Shown: positions 51,677 to 63,524, counted from the stretch's first letter. The stretch: DNA of 64,000 bases from Halocynthiibacter sp. SDUM655004 (GCF_026015885.1 NZ_JAPDUG010000002.1:124001-188000), one strand, 5' to 3'. The notes: generated from the letters alone by a model not told the origin. Program-made: numbers and translations.

Positions 51677-52034
51677 GCCACTATACAATACTGACGCAAA
51701 CGCATCTCGCGTTGCGGTTAGCCTGCAGTAGTGTGATGAAACGTCATACGTCAATTCGGGCTTCATTGCGCGCGCCGTGACCTTCAGCGGCGGGTTCATC
51801 GGACAGATCGATTATGACGGATAGTCCATCTGCTCCGGCGCAAACACTGGACCCTCCTAAAAACGTGAGCCCCAGAGCCTGCTGACAATTATGCCATTCA
51901 TAACGCATTCATTCAGGGCGTATTGAGCAACGGCGATCACACGCAATCAAATCTCTAGAAGTTTGGAAAGTGGGAAGCAGTAGAGGCGTAAGCGCTCGAC
52001 TGAGACTTTTCGCGCTCTTTTTATCAGCCCCACT
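51677..52034. other. Gene-free region between tRNA-Asn and katG
   Basis: No intact gene. A stretch near 51750-51825 can be read as SGFIARAVTFSGGFIGQIDYDG before a stop and may be the remnant of a protein gene, but no family is recognised. No repeat of the tRNA 3' end was found that would mark an integrated element. Confidence 0.35.
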
Positions 52035-52071
52035 AATAAAAAGGCCCCCAACGCGGCGCGTGGGGGCCTTA
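52035..52071 (-). terminator. Intrinsic terminator of katG
   Basis: Read on the minus strand, AAGGCCCCCA / TGGGGGCCTT arms surround a 10-base GC-rich loop and TTTTTATTAG follows. About 40 bases after the katG stop. Confidence 0.9.
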
Positions 52072-52112
52072 TTCATTTGATCCGCAGATTGGCAGATCTC
52101 TAGGGCATTGCT

Positions 52113-54353
<2,241 letters not shown>

Positions 54354-54384
54354 CTAAACTAGCAGCAGCAACCAATTTAAAAAA

Positions 54385-54421
54385 ATTGCAAATACCTATT
54401 CGAACGATTAAAAAAACTTAT
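54385..54421. promoter_or_regulatory. Probable OxyR binding site
   Basis: ATTGCAAATACCTAT matches most of the ATAGnTnnnAnCTAT half-site. After seven bases (TCGAACG) a weaker half ATTAAAAAAACTTAT overlaps the oxyR start. Spacing equals that known for tetrameric OxyR. Position suits autorepression of oxyR and activation of katG. Confidence 0.55.
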
Positions 54422-55307
54422 GACAAGAATCTCAATGAAACAGCTGTTCTATTTCGAAGCATTGGCCCGCCTTCTTCATTTCGGGCATGCTGCTGAAGTC
54501 TGTAATATTTCTCAACCCGCGCTCTCGATCCAGATCAAGGAGCTTGAGGCACAGCTCGGTGTTTCGTTGGTTGAACGCTCTTCCAAAAATATCCGCCTCA
54601 CCCCTTTTGGCGAAGACATTGCCGCCCGCGCCCGCGCTATCTTGCAAGAGGTCGAAGCGCTCGAAGCATCGGCCCGTACGGCGCGGCGGCCCTTTCACGG
54701 TCGCATTCGTATTGGAGTTATTCCAACAGTCGCGCCATACTATCTCCCACGTTTCATTGCGCATCTAACCCGCCGTTTCCCGGACCTTGAACCGCAATTG
54801 CGCGAGGCAATGACAGGTTCGCTGATCGACGACCTTAACCAAGGGCGCCTCGATGTAGCGATCGTTGCCTTGCCGATTTCAGAGCCCACACTCCATGAGC
54901 GCGCATTGTTCGAAGAAGAGTTCGTTTTGGTGCGCCCCGCAAACGAGGAAGGATCTCCCGTGCCCGATGTTTCGCAACTTCGGGAAATGAGATTACTCCT
55001 GCTTGAAGAAGGGCATTGCTTCCGCGATCAGGCGTTAAGCTTCTGCGGCCTCGCGCCCACCAAAGCGCGGGACATCATGGAGGGCAGCTCTCTCTCTACG
55101 CTGGTTCAAATGGTCGGCGCGGGGATTGGCGTTACGCTCATTCCCGAAATGGCTGTTTCAATTGATGGCGCCGCCTCGCCTGTTTCGATCTCTCGCCTTG
55201 CATCCCCTGCCCCAAAACGCACGATTGGAATGGTCTGGCGACATACAAACCCGCTTGCTCCACAGCTTGAAACCATCGCCACGACAATTGAGCAAGAAAT
55301 GGAATGA
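54420..55307 (+). CDS. oxyR: Hydrogen peroxide-sensing LysR regulator OxyR
   Basis: 295 residues. N-terminal HTH (MKQLFYFEALARLLHFGHAAEVCNISQPALSIQIKELEAQLG), then the LysR effector domain. The two redox cysteines of OxyR are present as C200 and C209 in LLLLEEGHCFRDQALSFCG, with the spacing of E. coli C199/C208. No clear Shine-Dalgarno is seen. Divergently adjacent to katG. Confidence 0.95.
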   Translation: MTRISMKQLFYFEALARLLHFGHAAEVCNISQPALSIQIKELEAQLGVSLVERSSKNIRLTPFGEDIAARARAILQEVEALEASARTARRPFHGRIRIGVIPTVAPYYLPRFIAHLTRRFPDLEPQLREAMTGSLIDDLNQGRLDVAIVALPISEPTLHERALFEEEFVLVRPANEEGSPVPDVSQLREMRLLLLEEGHCFRDQALSFCGLAPTKARDIMEGSSLSTLVQMVGAGIGVTLIPEMAVSIDGAASPVSISRLASPAPKRTIGMVWRHTNPLAPQLETIATTIEQEME

Positions 55308-55311
55308 ACGC

Positions 55312-55725
55312 CTAGCTCGCGAAAACTTTGTCCAGATCTGTAAACCCTTTGATCTCGATCGGATTGCCGGACGGATCACAAAAGAACATGGTCGCCTGCT
55401 CGCCTTCTTGCCCTTCAAACCGAAGAACCGGCTCGATCACGAACTCGACGTCGTTTGCCCTAAGGCGCTCTGCCATCGTCTTCCAATCGTCCATCTGAAG
55501 CACCACGCCAAGATGCGGCATCTGGACCATGTGATCTCCAACCTTACCCGTCGGCGCTGTTTTGAACGGCTCGCCAAGATGCATGGAGATCTGGTGACCG
55601 AAGAACGAGAAATCGACCCAAGTGTCGGTTGATCTCCCTTCTTTGCAGCCCAGCACATCGCCATAAAAGGTGCGGGTCTCGTCCAAATCTCGGACGTTAT
55701 AGGCAAGGTGGAATGGCGTCAGCAT
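55312..55725 (-). CDS. VOC-superfamily protein
   Basis: 137 residues with two betaalphabetabetabeta modules: LTPFHLAYNVRDLDETRTFYGDVLGCKEGRST and ATMFFCDPSGNPIEIKGF. The metal ligand pattern (His8, Glu in the last block, and another His/Glu) fits a glyoxalase/dioxygenase-like fold. Substrate unknown. Converges on oxyR with a four-base gap. Confidence 0.85.
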   Translation of the reverse strand: MLTPFHLAYNVRDLDETRTFYGDVLGCKEGRSTDTWVDFSFFGHQISMHLGEPFKTAPTGKVGDHMVQMPHLGVVLQMDDWKTMAERLRANDVEFVIEPVLRFEGQEGEQATMFFCDPSGNPIEIKGFTDLDKVFAS

Positions 55726-55978
55726 GAGACGGTCCTTTTAGTTCGGATACACGCACACCCAATCACAGCAGCGCAGAAGGTAAAAGCCAAATTAGGACGC
55801 GCTTGGGCTGTCACGCATCAACAATTCTCCGTAACACACCGAAACAATGCGTGATTTTCACGAAAATTTGCACGAAACGGCACGAAATACCCACAATTCG
55901 GCCTTTGAGATTTCGCGATCCTTTGCAACACTTCCTTCGTGGGGATGATTAACGAGTAACCATGCAGGAGTATGCGTC

Positions 55979-56152
55979 ATGGCCCCAGAGAGCGAGCGCA
56001 ACAACAGCGACAACGAACCACCGGATACAACCGCGTCAAACGACGCATCCGCTTCCACTCCCCCTTCCGAGTATCATCAAGACATTCGCGCTGATGCAGA
56101 AAGCGACGAGGGAGACAACTCCCAGTGCATCACGGATTGGGCCAGTATTTAG
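55979..56152 (+). CDS. Possible small acidic protein (57 residues)
   Basis: Complete frame after AGGAG with eight-base spacing. The product is mostly Asp, Glu, Asn, Ser, Thr and Pro with no hydrophobic segment and one Cys near the end (GDNSQCITDWASI). Composition is unlike a random frame of this GC content in its uniform polarity. An overlapping frame starting at 55962 is less likely. No family recognised. Confidence 0.4.
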   Translation: MAPESERNNSDNEPPDTTASNDASASTPPSEYHQDIRADAESDEGDNSQCITDWASI

Positions 56153-56230
56153 GTATTACTTTCCAAGTAGGCTTTTCAGGTTTCGTGGCCTGCGCTAGGT
56201 TGGTTCATCGAATTCACCGATTGTGAGTAC

Positions 56231-56575
56231 ATGGCTGACCAAACCAAATCCGAACCAGTTTCCTCTATCCGCAATTTGGGCGAAGCCTCTAATGCGTCAT
56301 TTGCCCGCGCCGGTATCCATTCAGCTGAACAGCTGCGCGAGCTTGGCCCCGATGAGGCATATCGGATGCTTATCAAGTCCGGCACGCGCCCGCATTTCAT
56401 CGGCTATTACGCGCTGGTCATGGGGTTGATGGGACGCACATGGAATGACTGCAAAGGCAAAGAAAAAGATGACCTGCGCAAGCGGTTTGACAAGATCAAA
56501 GCCGAGACAGCTCCTGCGCCTCTTGCCGGAATTGAGAAAATCCTTAACGAAATTGGCGTGCGCGCGCCTGACTAA
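56231..56575 (+). CDS. TfoX/Sxy C-terminal domain protein
   Basis: 114 residues. IRNLGEASNASFARAGIHSAEQLRELGPDEAYRMLIKSG is the TfoX_C helix-hairpin-like domain, present here without the N-terminal TfoX half. It ends with a charged helical extension. Full-length TfoX controls competence genes in gammaproteobacteria, but a lone C-terminal domain in alphaproteobacteria has no established role. A bidirectional terminator follows. Confidence 0.85.
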   Translation: MADQTKSEPVSSIRNLGEASNASFARAGIHSAEQLRELGPDEAYRMLIKSGTRPHFIGYYALVMGLMGRTWNDCKGKEKDDLRKRFDKIKAETAPAPLAGIEKILNEIGVRAPD

Positions 56576-56591
56576 TCCGGCGATCGCGCAC

Positions 56592-56626
56592 AAAAAAGCC
56601 CGCACCAGTTGGCGCGGGCTTTTCCG
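56592..56626. terminator. Bidirectional intrinsic terminator
   Basis: AAAAAAGCCCGC and GCGGGCTTTT arms around ACCAGTTGGC, with A-run before and T-run after, serving both the TfoX_C gene and ndk. Confidence 0.85.
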
Positions 56627-56644
56627 TAAGTCTTGCCGTATGGC

Positions 56645-57067
56645 TTAGCCAACCAGCTCGAGACCGGAGAAGAAGAATGCGATTTCTTCTGCGGCTGTTT
56701 CTGGAGCGTCGGAACCGTGAACCGAGTTTTCGCCGATGGACAGAGCGAATTCCTTGCGGATTGTGCCTTCTGCGGCTTCTGCTGGGTTTGTTGCGCCCAT
56801 AACTTCGCGGTTTTTCGCGATAGCGTCTTCACCCTCGAGAACCTGAACAACGATTGGCTCGGAGATCATGAATTCACAGAGTTCGTCAAAGAATGGGCGC
56901 TCTTTGTGTACGCCATAGAACTGCTGTGCTTGTGCAAGTGTCAGCTGAATGCGCTTGCTTGCAACGATGCGCAGGCCGGCTTCTTCGAACTTGGCGATGA
57001 TTTGACCAGTGAGGTTACGCTTTGTTGCGTCTGGTTTGATGATCGAGAATGTGCGTTGGATAGCCAT
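56645..57067 (-). CDS. ndk: Nucleoside diphosphate kinase
   Basis: 140 residues. Phosphohistidine H117 in NSVHGSD and the opening [20 protein letters not shown]. Balances nucleoside triphosphates. Divergent from the ABC-F gene. Confidence 0.98.
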   Translation of the reverse strand: MAIQRTFSIIKPDATKRNLTGQIIAKFEEAGLRIVASKRIQLTLAQAQQFYGVHKERPFFDELCEFMISEPIVVQVLEGEDAIAKNREVMGATNPAEAAEGTIRKEFALSIGENSVHGSDAPETAAEEIAFFFSGLELVG

Positions 57068-57229
57068 TTTGATGTCTTTCGATTGATGCCCGCAAAGATT
57101 GGGCGGTTACACAGCGCCGCGCCCACCATCAGCGACCACGGCAAAAAATATCGCCGCCCTGCTAACACGGGTTTGCGCGCTTGAAAAGCGGCGATTGACC
57201 GCGCCGCCGCAATGGGGCAAACCCCGCCC

Positions 57230-59083
57230 ATGTTGAAAATTTCTGATATCTCCTATTCGGTCGATGGCCGCCCGCTTTTGCAAAACGCTTCGGTCACGAT
57301 TCCGAATGGACATAAGGTCGGGATTGTTGGCCGTAACGGCACCGGAAAAACCACACTGTTTCGGCTGATCTGGGGGGAATTGGCGCTTGAGGGCGGCGAG
57401 ATCTCCATTCCCAAAGGCGCGCGTATGGGCGGCGTTTCTCAGGAAGTGCCCTCTAACGAAGTCTCGCTGATCAATACCGTTTTGGCCGCCGACACCGAGC
57501 GCGCGAGCCTTATGGCCGAGGCCGAAACGGCAACCGAGCCCAACCGCATTGCCGAAATTCAGACTCGCCTGTCCGACATCGATGCATGGAGCGCTGAGGC
57601 GCGCGCGGCACAGATTCTTAAGGGACTTGGTTTTGATGCCGAGGCGCAGCTTCGCCCCTGCTCTGATTTCTCCGGCGGGTGGCGGATGCGGGTTGCTCTG
57701 GCGGCAGTTCTCTTTTCCAAGCCAGATTTGCTGCTGCTCGACGAACCGACCAACTACCTTGATCTTGAAGGCGCGCTCTGGCTTGAAAGCTATCTTCAGA
57801 AGTATCCGCATACAGTTCTGATTGTCTCGCACGACCGCGGGCTGCTCAATCGGGCGGTTGGCTCCATTCTGCATCTCGAAGACAAAAAACTCACTTATTA
57901 TCAGGTACCCTACGACAAATTCGCCGAGCAACGCGCCGCAAAGCTTGCCGTTGCCGCCGCCGAAGCCAAAAAGCAAGAAGCCCGCCGCGCGCATCTTCAG
58001 AGCTTTGTTGACCGCTTCAAAGCCAAGGCGTCCAAAGCCGTTCAGGCGCAAAGCCGTGTGAAGATGCTTGCCAAAATGAAGCCGATCAGCACGCCGCAGG
58101 AATCCGCGCTCAAGCGGTTTTCGTTTCCTGCCCCTGAGGAGCTTTCACCACCGATCATCAATCTTGAATCCGCAAGCGTTGGGTATGGCGACACAGTTAT
58201 CCTCAAGAATATGGACCTGCGGATTGATCAGGATGACCGCATTGCACTGCTGGGCAAAAACGGCGAAGGCAAATCAACGTTGTCAAAGCTGCTGTCCGAG
58301 CGGCTTCCGGCCATGGGCGGACGTGTAACGCGGCACAACAAACTCCGCATCGGCTATTTTGCGCAGCATCAGGTTGATGAGCTGCATATCGACGAAACGC
58401 CGATTGACCACCTGCGCCGCGTACGCCCATCTGAACTTCCGGCGCGCCACCGTGCGCGGCTGGCCGGTTTCGGGCTTGGCGCGGATCAGGCCGATACGCT
58501 TGTTGGGCGGCTCTCTGGCGGGCAAAAGGCGCGGCTCTCGCTTCTTCTCGCCACGATTGACGCGCCGCATCTCCTGATCCTCGACGAGCCAACAAACCAC
58601 CTCGACATCGAGAGCCGCGAGGCGCTGGTCGAGGCACTGACCGAATATTCAGGCGCGGTCATCCTTGTGTCGCACGATATGCACCTTCTTTCGATGGTCG
58701 CGGACCGTCTATGGCTTGTCAAAGACGGCACGGTGCGCCCTTATGACGAGGACTTGGAATCCTATCGCAAGCTGCTTTTAACAAGCGACACTCCGAAAAA
58801 GGCCCGCGCGGCCAAGGCGGCTAACAAACCCAAACGCGCTACGGGTGACCAACTCAAGGCGCTACGCGCCGAGGTGCGCACCTGCGAAGAACGGGTTGCA
58901 AAGCTCAACGACATGAGCGACCGTCTTGCCAAGAAACTCGCGGACCCCGAGCTTTACGAAGATGGCAAAGCCGGAGAAGCCGAGGTCTGGCAAAAGAAAT
59001 ACGGCGAAGTACGTGACGCAATGGACCGCGCCGAATCCATGTGGATGCGCGCGCTGGAAAAACTGGAGAAGGCAGAGAGTTGA
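57230..59083 (+). CDS. ABC-F family ATPase (ribosome-associated type)
   Basis: 617 residues with two ATP-binding domains: Walker A GRNGTGKTT near 35 and GKNGEGKST near 345, signatures FSGGWRMR and LSGGQKARL, Walker B LLLLDEPTNYLD and LLILDEPTNHLD, and the ABC-F interdomain linker between. C-terminal coiled coil (VRTCEERVAKLNDMSDRLAKKL...) from about 540. No membrane spans. Family acts on translating ribosomes (Uup/YheS/EttA group). ATG at MLKISDIS is preferred to one six codons earlier. Overlaps the MarC gene by four bases. Confidence 0.93.
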   Translation: MLKISDISYSVDGRPLLQNASVTIPNGHKVGIVGRNGTGKTTLFRLIWGELALEGGEISIPKGARMGGVSQEVPSNEVSLINTVLAADTERASLMAEAETATEPNRIAEIQTRLSDIDAWSAEARAAQILKGLGFDAEAQLRPCSDFSGGWRMRVALAAVLFSKPDLLLLDEPTNYLDLEGALWLESYLQKYPHTVLIVSHDRGLLNRAVGSILHLEDKKLTYYQVPYDKFAEQRAAKLAVAAAEAKKQEARRAHLQSFVDRFKAKASKAVQAQSRVKMLAKMKPISTPQESALKRFSFPAPEELSPPIINLESASVGYGDTVILKNMDLRIDQDDRIALLGKNGEGKSTLSKLLSERLPAMGGRVTRHNKLRIGYFAQHQVDELHIDETPIDHLRRVRPSELPARHRARLAGFGLGADQADTLVGRLSGGQKARLSLLLATIDAPHLLILDEPTNHLDIESREALVEALTEYSGAVILVSHDMHLLSMVADRLWLVKDGTVRPYDEDLESYRKLLLTSDTPKKARAAKAANKPKRATGDQLKALRAEVRTCEERVAKLNDMSDRLAKKLADPELYEDGKAGEAEVWQKKYGEVRDAMDRAESMWMRALEKLEKAES

Positions 59084-59718
59084 GCCTCGAAATTAGTTCT
59101 CTAATTACGGCATTTGTCATGCTGTTTGTGGTGATCGACCCTATCGGGCTCGCTCCGCTCTACATGACAATGACCCGTGGCATGCGCGTTGAGAAACGCC
59201 GCAAAATCGCGATCCGCGCTTGCGTAACTGCTGTCGGAATTCTGACCCTGTTCGGGCTCTTTGGCGAAGCCGTGCTTGGATTTGTCGGCATTTCCATGCC
59301 TGCGTTCCGCATTGCGGGGGGTGTCCTTTTGTTCCTAACGGCTCTCGAAATGCTGTTTGACAAGCGCGCCAAACGGCGCGGCGATCAAGCCGCTGAGGCC
59401 ACGGCCGACGAAGATGACGACGACCCCTCGATTTTCCCATTGGCGACCCCGTTGCTCGCTGGTCCGGGATCGATCGCGACGATGATCCTTTTGGTGGGGC
59501 AAGCAGAGACAGCCATGGGCGTTATTGCCGTTCATGCGGTAATGATCTCGGTCATCCTCTGTGCCATGCTGATGTTTCTGGCATCTGTACCGATTGAACG
59601 CGCGCTTGGCCCAACTGGCATCAATGTTCTCAGCCGCCTACTTGGGATGTTGCTGGCTGCATTGGCTATTCAGTTTATCCTCGACGGGTTTACCAACTAC
59701 ACCCACAGTGTTTTCTAG
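59080..59718 (+). CDS. MarC-family membrane protein
   Basis: 212 residues with six spans; starts at a TTG codon overlapping the preceding stop (TTGA), with an AGGCAGAG site; the in-frame ATG 13 codons earlier lies in the ABC-F gene. ITAFVMLFVVIDPIGLAPLYMTMTRGM and FPLATPLLAGPGSIATMILL are the MarC signature regions. A highly acidic loop (ATADEDDDDPS) separates the halves. Function of the family is undetermined. Confidence 0.88.
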   Translation: MSLEISSLITAFVMLFVVIDPIGLAPLYMTMTRGMRVEKRRKIAIRACVTAVGILTLFGLFGEAVLGFVGISMPAFRIAGGVLLFLTALEMLFDKRAKRRGDQAAEATADEDDDDPSIFPLATPLLAGPGSIATMILLVGQAETAMGVIAVHAVMISVILCAMLMFLASVPIERALGPTGINVLSRLLGMLLAALAIQFILDGFTNYTHSVF

Positions 59719-59752
59719 AAACGGTTTTATGACCACATGACTGGAGCGCCCT

Positions 59753-60328
59753 ATGTCCAGCGATGATCTTCCACGCCTGATTTACCTAATAATTCTCGGG
59801 GGAGCTGTGCTGAGCTGGTTCATCGCGGGAAACCGCCAGAGCATGAGCAAAACCATGCAGCAAGCTATTGTCTGGCTACTGATATTCGTTGGCGTGGTGG
59901 CGGGCATTGGCCTGTTTCAAGAGATCCGTGATGACCACAAAACCCAAATCTCAACTGATGGCGAGACGGTCACGCTTACACGGCAGTCAGACGGGCATTT
60001 CTATGCCACAGCCGAAGTCAATGGCATGCCAATAGATTTTCTCGTAGACACGGGCGCAACCGATATTGTGCTCACACTTCAAGATGCAGAGAAGCTCGGG
60101 TTTGCGCGCGAGGATTTGCATTTCCTAGGCAGCGCTCAAACCGCTAATGGTTCCGTCAAGACCGCACGCATCCGCCTTGACAGTGTTCAACTCGAAACTC
60201 ACGAAGCCCGTGATATCCGCGCGTTTGTCAACGAAGGCGCGCTTTCGATTTCGCTTCTGGGAATGGAATATCTTGAAGGGTTTTCGCGCATTGAGATCGC
60301 AGGAAACCGCATGATCCTGTCGCCCTAG
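59753..60328 (+). CDS. Membrane-anchored retropepsin-like aspartic protease (TIGR02281 type)
   Basis: 191 residues: two N-terminal hydrophobic segments (LIYLIILGGAVLSWFIAG, AIVWLLIFVGVVAGIGLF) and an aspartyl protease domain with DTGAT in VNGMPIDFLVDTGATDIVLTLQDA and the closing LLGMEYLEGFSRIEIAGNRMIL. GGAG ribosome site. Family TIGR02281; substrate unknown. Confidence 0.92.
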   Translation: MSSDDLPRLIYLIILGGAVLSWFIAGNRQSMSKTMQQAIVWLLIFVGVVAGIGLFQEIRDDHKTQISTDGETVTLTRQSDGHFYATAEVNGMPIDFLVDTGATDIVLTLQDAEKLGFAREDLHFLGSAQTANGSVKTARIRLDSVQLETHEARDIRAFVNEGALSISLLGMEYLEGFSRIEIAGNRMILSP

Positions 60329-60334
60329 TTGCGA

Positions 60335-60796
60335 TTATTTGCTCTCGGCCTTTTTCGCCCAAGAGCCCGTTTCTTCGGACCAATAAACAGCCTTAACACC
60401 CTCGCCCGTCAGGGATTTCCACTGCGCGCGCGCACGGTCCACATCTTCGGGCTTGTTGCCATCAAACAGGATACTAACCCGCTGCATCGCTTCGGCGTCT
60501 TGCTTGGTTACTTCGGCGCCATCAACGGCAATGACACTGGTGGCACCGTTTTCGCTCTCTGCTTTAAACGTTAGGAGTATCGGCTGATCGGCATCATGAT
60601 CACCGCCCACGACTCCGTGGGGCAGAAATCCGTCGTTCCGCTCGCTCCAAAGTGCCGTATCGAGATGGGAAAGGTATTGCGGGTCTTGACCACGCACAGC
60701 AACGCGCCACCCCGCTTGAAGCGATTTTTCAAGCAGGGTGTAAAGCGTTGAAACCAATGGTTTCTGTGTAACGTGGTAGAAATAAACCTCCCCCAT
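60335..60796 (-). CDS. holC: DNA polymerase III chi subunit
   Basis: 153 residues. VYFYHVTQKPLVSTLYTLLEKSLQAGWRVAVRGQDPQYLSHLDTALWSERNDGFLPHG is the HolC pattern. Links clamp loader to SSB. Directly follows pepA, an old and common gene pair, with an eight-base gap. Confidence 0.95.
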   Translation of the reverse strand: MGEVYFYHVTQKPLVSTLYTLLEKSLQAGWRVAVRGQDPQYLSHLDTALWSERNDGFLPHGVVGGDHDADQPILLTFKAESENGATSVIAVDGAEVTKQDAEAMQRVSILFDGNKPEDVDRARAQWKSLTGEGVKAVYWSEETGSWAKKAESK

Positions 60797-60804
60797 TTTC
60801 GCGC

Positions 60805-62271
60805 CTATGTCTCGAAGCGGTCGCGAACCAGACGGTCAAGCGCCATAACGCCCCAGCCCGTTGCCCCCGCTGGCGCAAAGGCCGACTCGCCAGATACCTG
60901 AGCAACACCGGCAATATCGAGGTGAATCCAGGGCGTTTCGTCCTTGATGAACCGTTGCAGGAATTGCGCCGCCGTGATCGATCCCGCCGCACGTCCGCCG
61001 ATATTTTTCAAATCTGCCTTACGCGACTTCAGGAGCTTGTCATAGCTCGACCCAAGCGGCATCCGCCAAGCGCCCTCACCTTCAAGCTTCGCAGCCTTCA
61101 GGAAATTATCGCAGAATTTATCGTCGTTGGAGAACACACCCGCGTTGTCATGTCCAAGCCCGATGATGATCGCGCCAGTGAGCGTCGCAAGATCTACGAT
61201 CGCGGAAGGTTTGAATGTTTCCTGCGCATACCAGAGCACATCGCACAGCACGAGCCGCCCCTCGGCGTCGGTATTGAGGACTTCAATCGTATCGCCCTTC
61301 ATGGAGGTAATGATATCCCCCGGACGCATCGCTTTGCCGTCCGGCATATTCTCGACAATACCAACGAGGCCAACAACATTCGCCTTTGCTTTGCGCAGGG
61401 CGAGCGTGCGCATAACACCGGAAACAACCCCCGCGCCGCCCATGTCCATGGTCATATCTTCCATGCCAGCGGACGGTTTGATCGAAATGCCACCCGTATC
61501 AAAGACAACACCCTTGCCGACAAGTGCGAGCGGAGCTTCATCACCACCGCCATTCCATTTCATGACCACAACCTTGGAGGGGCTTTCGCTGCCTTGACCA
61601 ACAGCAAGAAGCGCGCCCATGCCAAGTTTCTCAAGCTCTGCTTCCTCAAGGATTTCAACCTCAAGGCCGAGTTCCTGCATCGCTGCAAGACGCGCGGCAA
61701 AATCATCCGTCGTAAGAACGTTGGAGGGCTCGTTCACCAAATCACGGGTGAAGAACACACCTTCCGCAACAGCCGCCATCGGTGCCGCTTTCGCGGCCAC
61801 TTCTTCGGGCTTAGCCACATGGAACCGTACCTCACCCAAATCTTTACCGTCGCCAGTTTTATGCGCATCGAATGTATAGGCACGCAGCGCAATGCCCAGT
61901 GAAATCTCTGCGGCCTTGCCAATATTGCCTGCACAGACAAGCGCGCCCGCTTCACCAAGCGATTTGCCGATTAAGGCGCCTGCTTTACGTGCGGCGTCCA
62001 CACTTGGGCGACGAGGAAGGCGAATGACGTGCACCGCCTCTGCTTTCAGCCCCGTCGGGAAAGACATTTCGAGCCCCTCGCCCTCTTTGAGCTTTTCGAA
62101 ACGTTCGCTTTCCTGCAGACGGCCCAGCGCCCCTTTGGTCAGGCGGTTGAGTCTGCGAACCGAGCGATCCATCCGCCCTTGCGGTTCCAGAAATACGACA
62201 ACACGCCCCGGAAATTCGGCGATTTCATCAAGATTGGTTTCGTCAAAAAAGAGGGAAACGGGCGTTGTCAT
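60805..62271 (-). CDS. pepA: Leucyl aminopeptidase (M17)
   Basis: 488 residues. Metal motifs: GKGVVFDTGGISIKPSAGMEDMTMDMGGAG and NTDAEGRLVLCD, with catalytic Lys and Arg. Cytoplasmic peptidase, hexameric in the family. Divergent from lptF, as in many proteobacteria. Confidence 0.97.
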   Translation of the reverse strand: MTTPVSLFFDETNLDEIAEFPGRVVVFLEPQGRMDRSVRRLNRLTKGALGRLQESERFEKLKEGEGLEMSFPTGLKAEAVHVIRLPRRPSVDAARKAGALIGKSLGEAGALVCAGNIGKAAEISLGIALRAYTFDAHKTGDGKDLGEVRFHVAKPEEVAAKAAPMAAVAEGVFFTRDLVNEPSNVLTTDDFAARLAAMQELGLEVEILEEAELEKLGMGALLAVGQGSESPSKVVVMKWNGGGDEAPLALVGKGVVFDTGGISIKPSAGMEDMTMDMGGAGVVSGVMRTLALRKAKANVVGLVGIVENMPDGKAMRPGDIITSMKGDTIEVLNTDAEGRLVLCDVLWYAQETFKPSAIVDLATLTGAIIIGLGHDNAGVFSNDDKFCDNFLKAAKLEGEGAWRMPLGSSYDKLLKSRKADLKNIGGRAAGSITAAQFLQRFIKDETPWIHLDIAGVAQVSGESAFAPAGATGWGVMALDRLVRDRFET

Positions 62272-62399
62272 ATATTACTCCTGATGCAGTTGTTGCTCAT
62301 TGGTAGCTTCTTGTTCCGACCAACACCAGATAGCAGTTTTCCCGCCGATAAGAATCCGATACCTTTCGTTGGATTATTGATTTGTCCATTGGAGCGAGT

Positions 62400-63524
62400 G
62401 TGGCGAGATTCGACAGATATGTTCTGACCCAACTGCTTGTGTTTTTTGGGTTTTTCTCGTTGGTACTCGTCCTTGTATACTGGGTAAACCGCGCCGTATC
62501 GCTGTTTGACCAACTTATCGCGAGCGGCTCCTCCGCGGGCGTGTTCCTAGAATTTACCGCTCTTACCCTGCCGCGCGTGATTCTTCTGGTCTTGCCGTTC
62601 TCGGCATTTGTCGGAACGCTCTATGCGATCAACCGCCTAAGTTCGGAAAGCGAGTTGGTCGTGGTGCAATCTTCTGGCTATAGCCCATATCGCATGGCGC
62701 GGCCCGTTTTTGTTTTTGGCGCTATCGTCGCATTGATGATGGGGGTTCTCGCCAATTTTCTTGTTCCGATTGCCCATGGCCAACTTGATGATCGCCGCGC
62801 AGATATGGCGCAAAACGTGACGGCGAAAATCCTTGTTGATGGCACCTTTCTGCATCCAACCAAGGGCGTAACGCTTTATATCCGCAATATTTCACCGGAG
62901 GGCGCGCTTTCGGATGTGTTCTTGTCAGACGCTCGTTCACCTGGTGTCCGTACATCCTATTCGGCTAAACGGGCCTTGATTGTCGACGACGAAGAAGGGC
63001 CAAAACTTCTTATGTTTGATGGGATAGCCCAGAGCTTGCGCGCCGAAGCCCAGCGTTTGTTTACCACCCGGTTTGACGATCTGGTGTTTGATATCTCCGA
63101 TCTTACCGGTTCACCACGCCGCTCCACGCGCCGCATCCAAGAACTCTCTACGCTTGAGCTTTTGAACCCAACGCCCAAGCTTGAGAAGGAAACCAGAAGC
63201 AAAGCAACGCGCATGCTATACCAAGGGCACCAGCGGATTGTTCAGCCGCTCTCTGCAATTTCGACAGTGCTGTTAGCCTTCTCCTGTCTCCTACTTGGTA
63301 ACTACAGCCGCTTCGGGCTTTGGCCGCAGATTGTTCTTGCGATCACGCTTTTGATCATCACCAAAGTTGTCGAGACAGCGACAGTTGACTTGGCCCAGCA
63401 ATCCACAGCGCATTGGCCGGCGGCTTATCTTACCGTCGTTGTCGGGCTATTACTGGCTCTCTTGAATTTGTGGATCGCGGCCAACCCGAATGTGGTAAAG
63501 CGCGTGAAAAGGCGAATGGCATGA
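62400..63524 (+). CDS. lptF: LPS export ABC permease LptF
   Basis: 374 residues from a GTG after GGAG, matching family N-termini (ARFDRYVLTQLLVFFGFFSLVLVLVYWVNRA); the TTG six codons earlier is less likely. Six spans with a large periplasmic beta-jellyroll between spans 3 and 4. Moves LPS out of the inner membrane with LptG and LptB. The lptG start overlaps its stop (ATGA). Confidence 0.95.
   Translation: MARFDRYVLTQLLVFFGFFSLVLVLVYWVNRAVSLFDQLIASGSSAGVFLEFTALTLPRVILLVLPFSAFVGTLYAINRLSSESELVVVQSSGYSPYRMARPVFVFGAIVALMMGVLANFLVPIAHGQLDDRRADMAQNVTAKILVDGTFLHPTKGVTLYIRNISPEGALSDVFLSDARSPGVRTSYSAKRALIVDDEEGPKLLMFDGIAQSLRAEAQRLFTTRFDDLVFDISDLTGSPRRSTRRIQELSTLELLNPTPKLEKETRSKATRMLYQGHQRIVQPLSAISTVLLAFSCLLLGNYSRFGLWPQIVLAITLLIITKVVETATVDLAQQSTAHWPAAYLTVVVGLLLALLNLWIAANPNVVKRVKRRMA

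Noticed and set aside
51562-52112. Integration site for a mobile element at tRNA-Asn
   Set aside because: No integrase gene and no second copy of the tRNA 3' end in the window.
57107-58051. Minus-strand frame of 314 codons
   Set aside because: Antisense to the ABC-F gene and without recognisable domains or ribosome site.
60922-61902. Plus-strand frame of 326 codons
   Set aside because: Antisense to pepA; no family resemblance.
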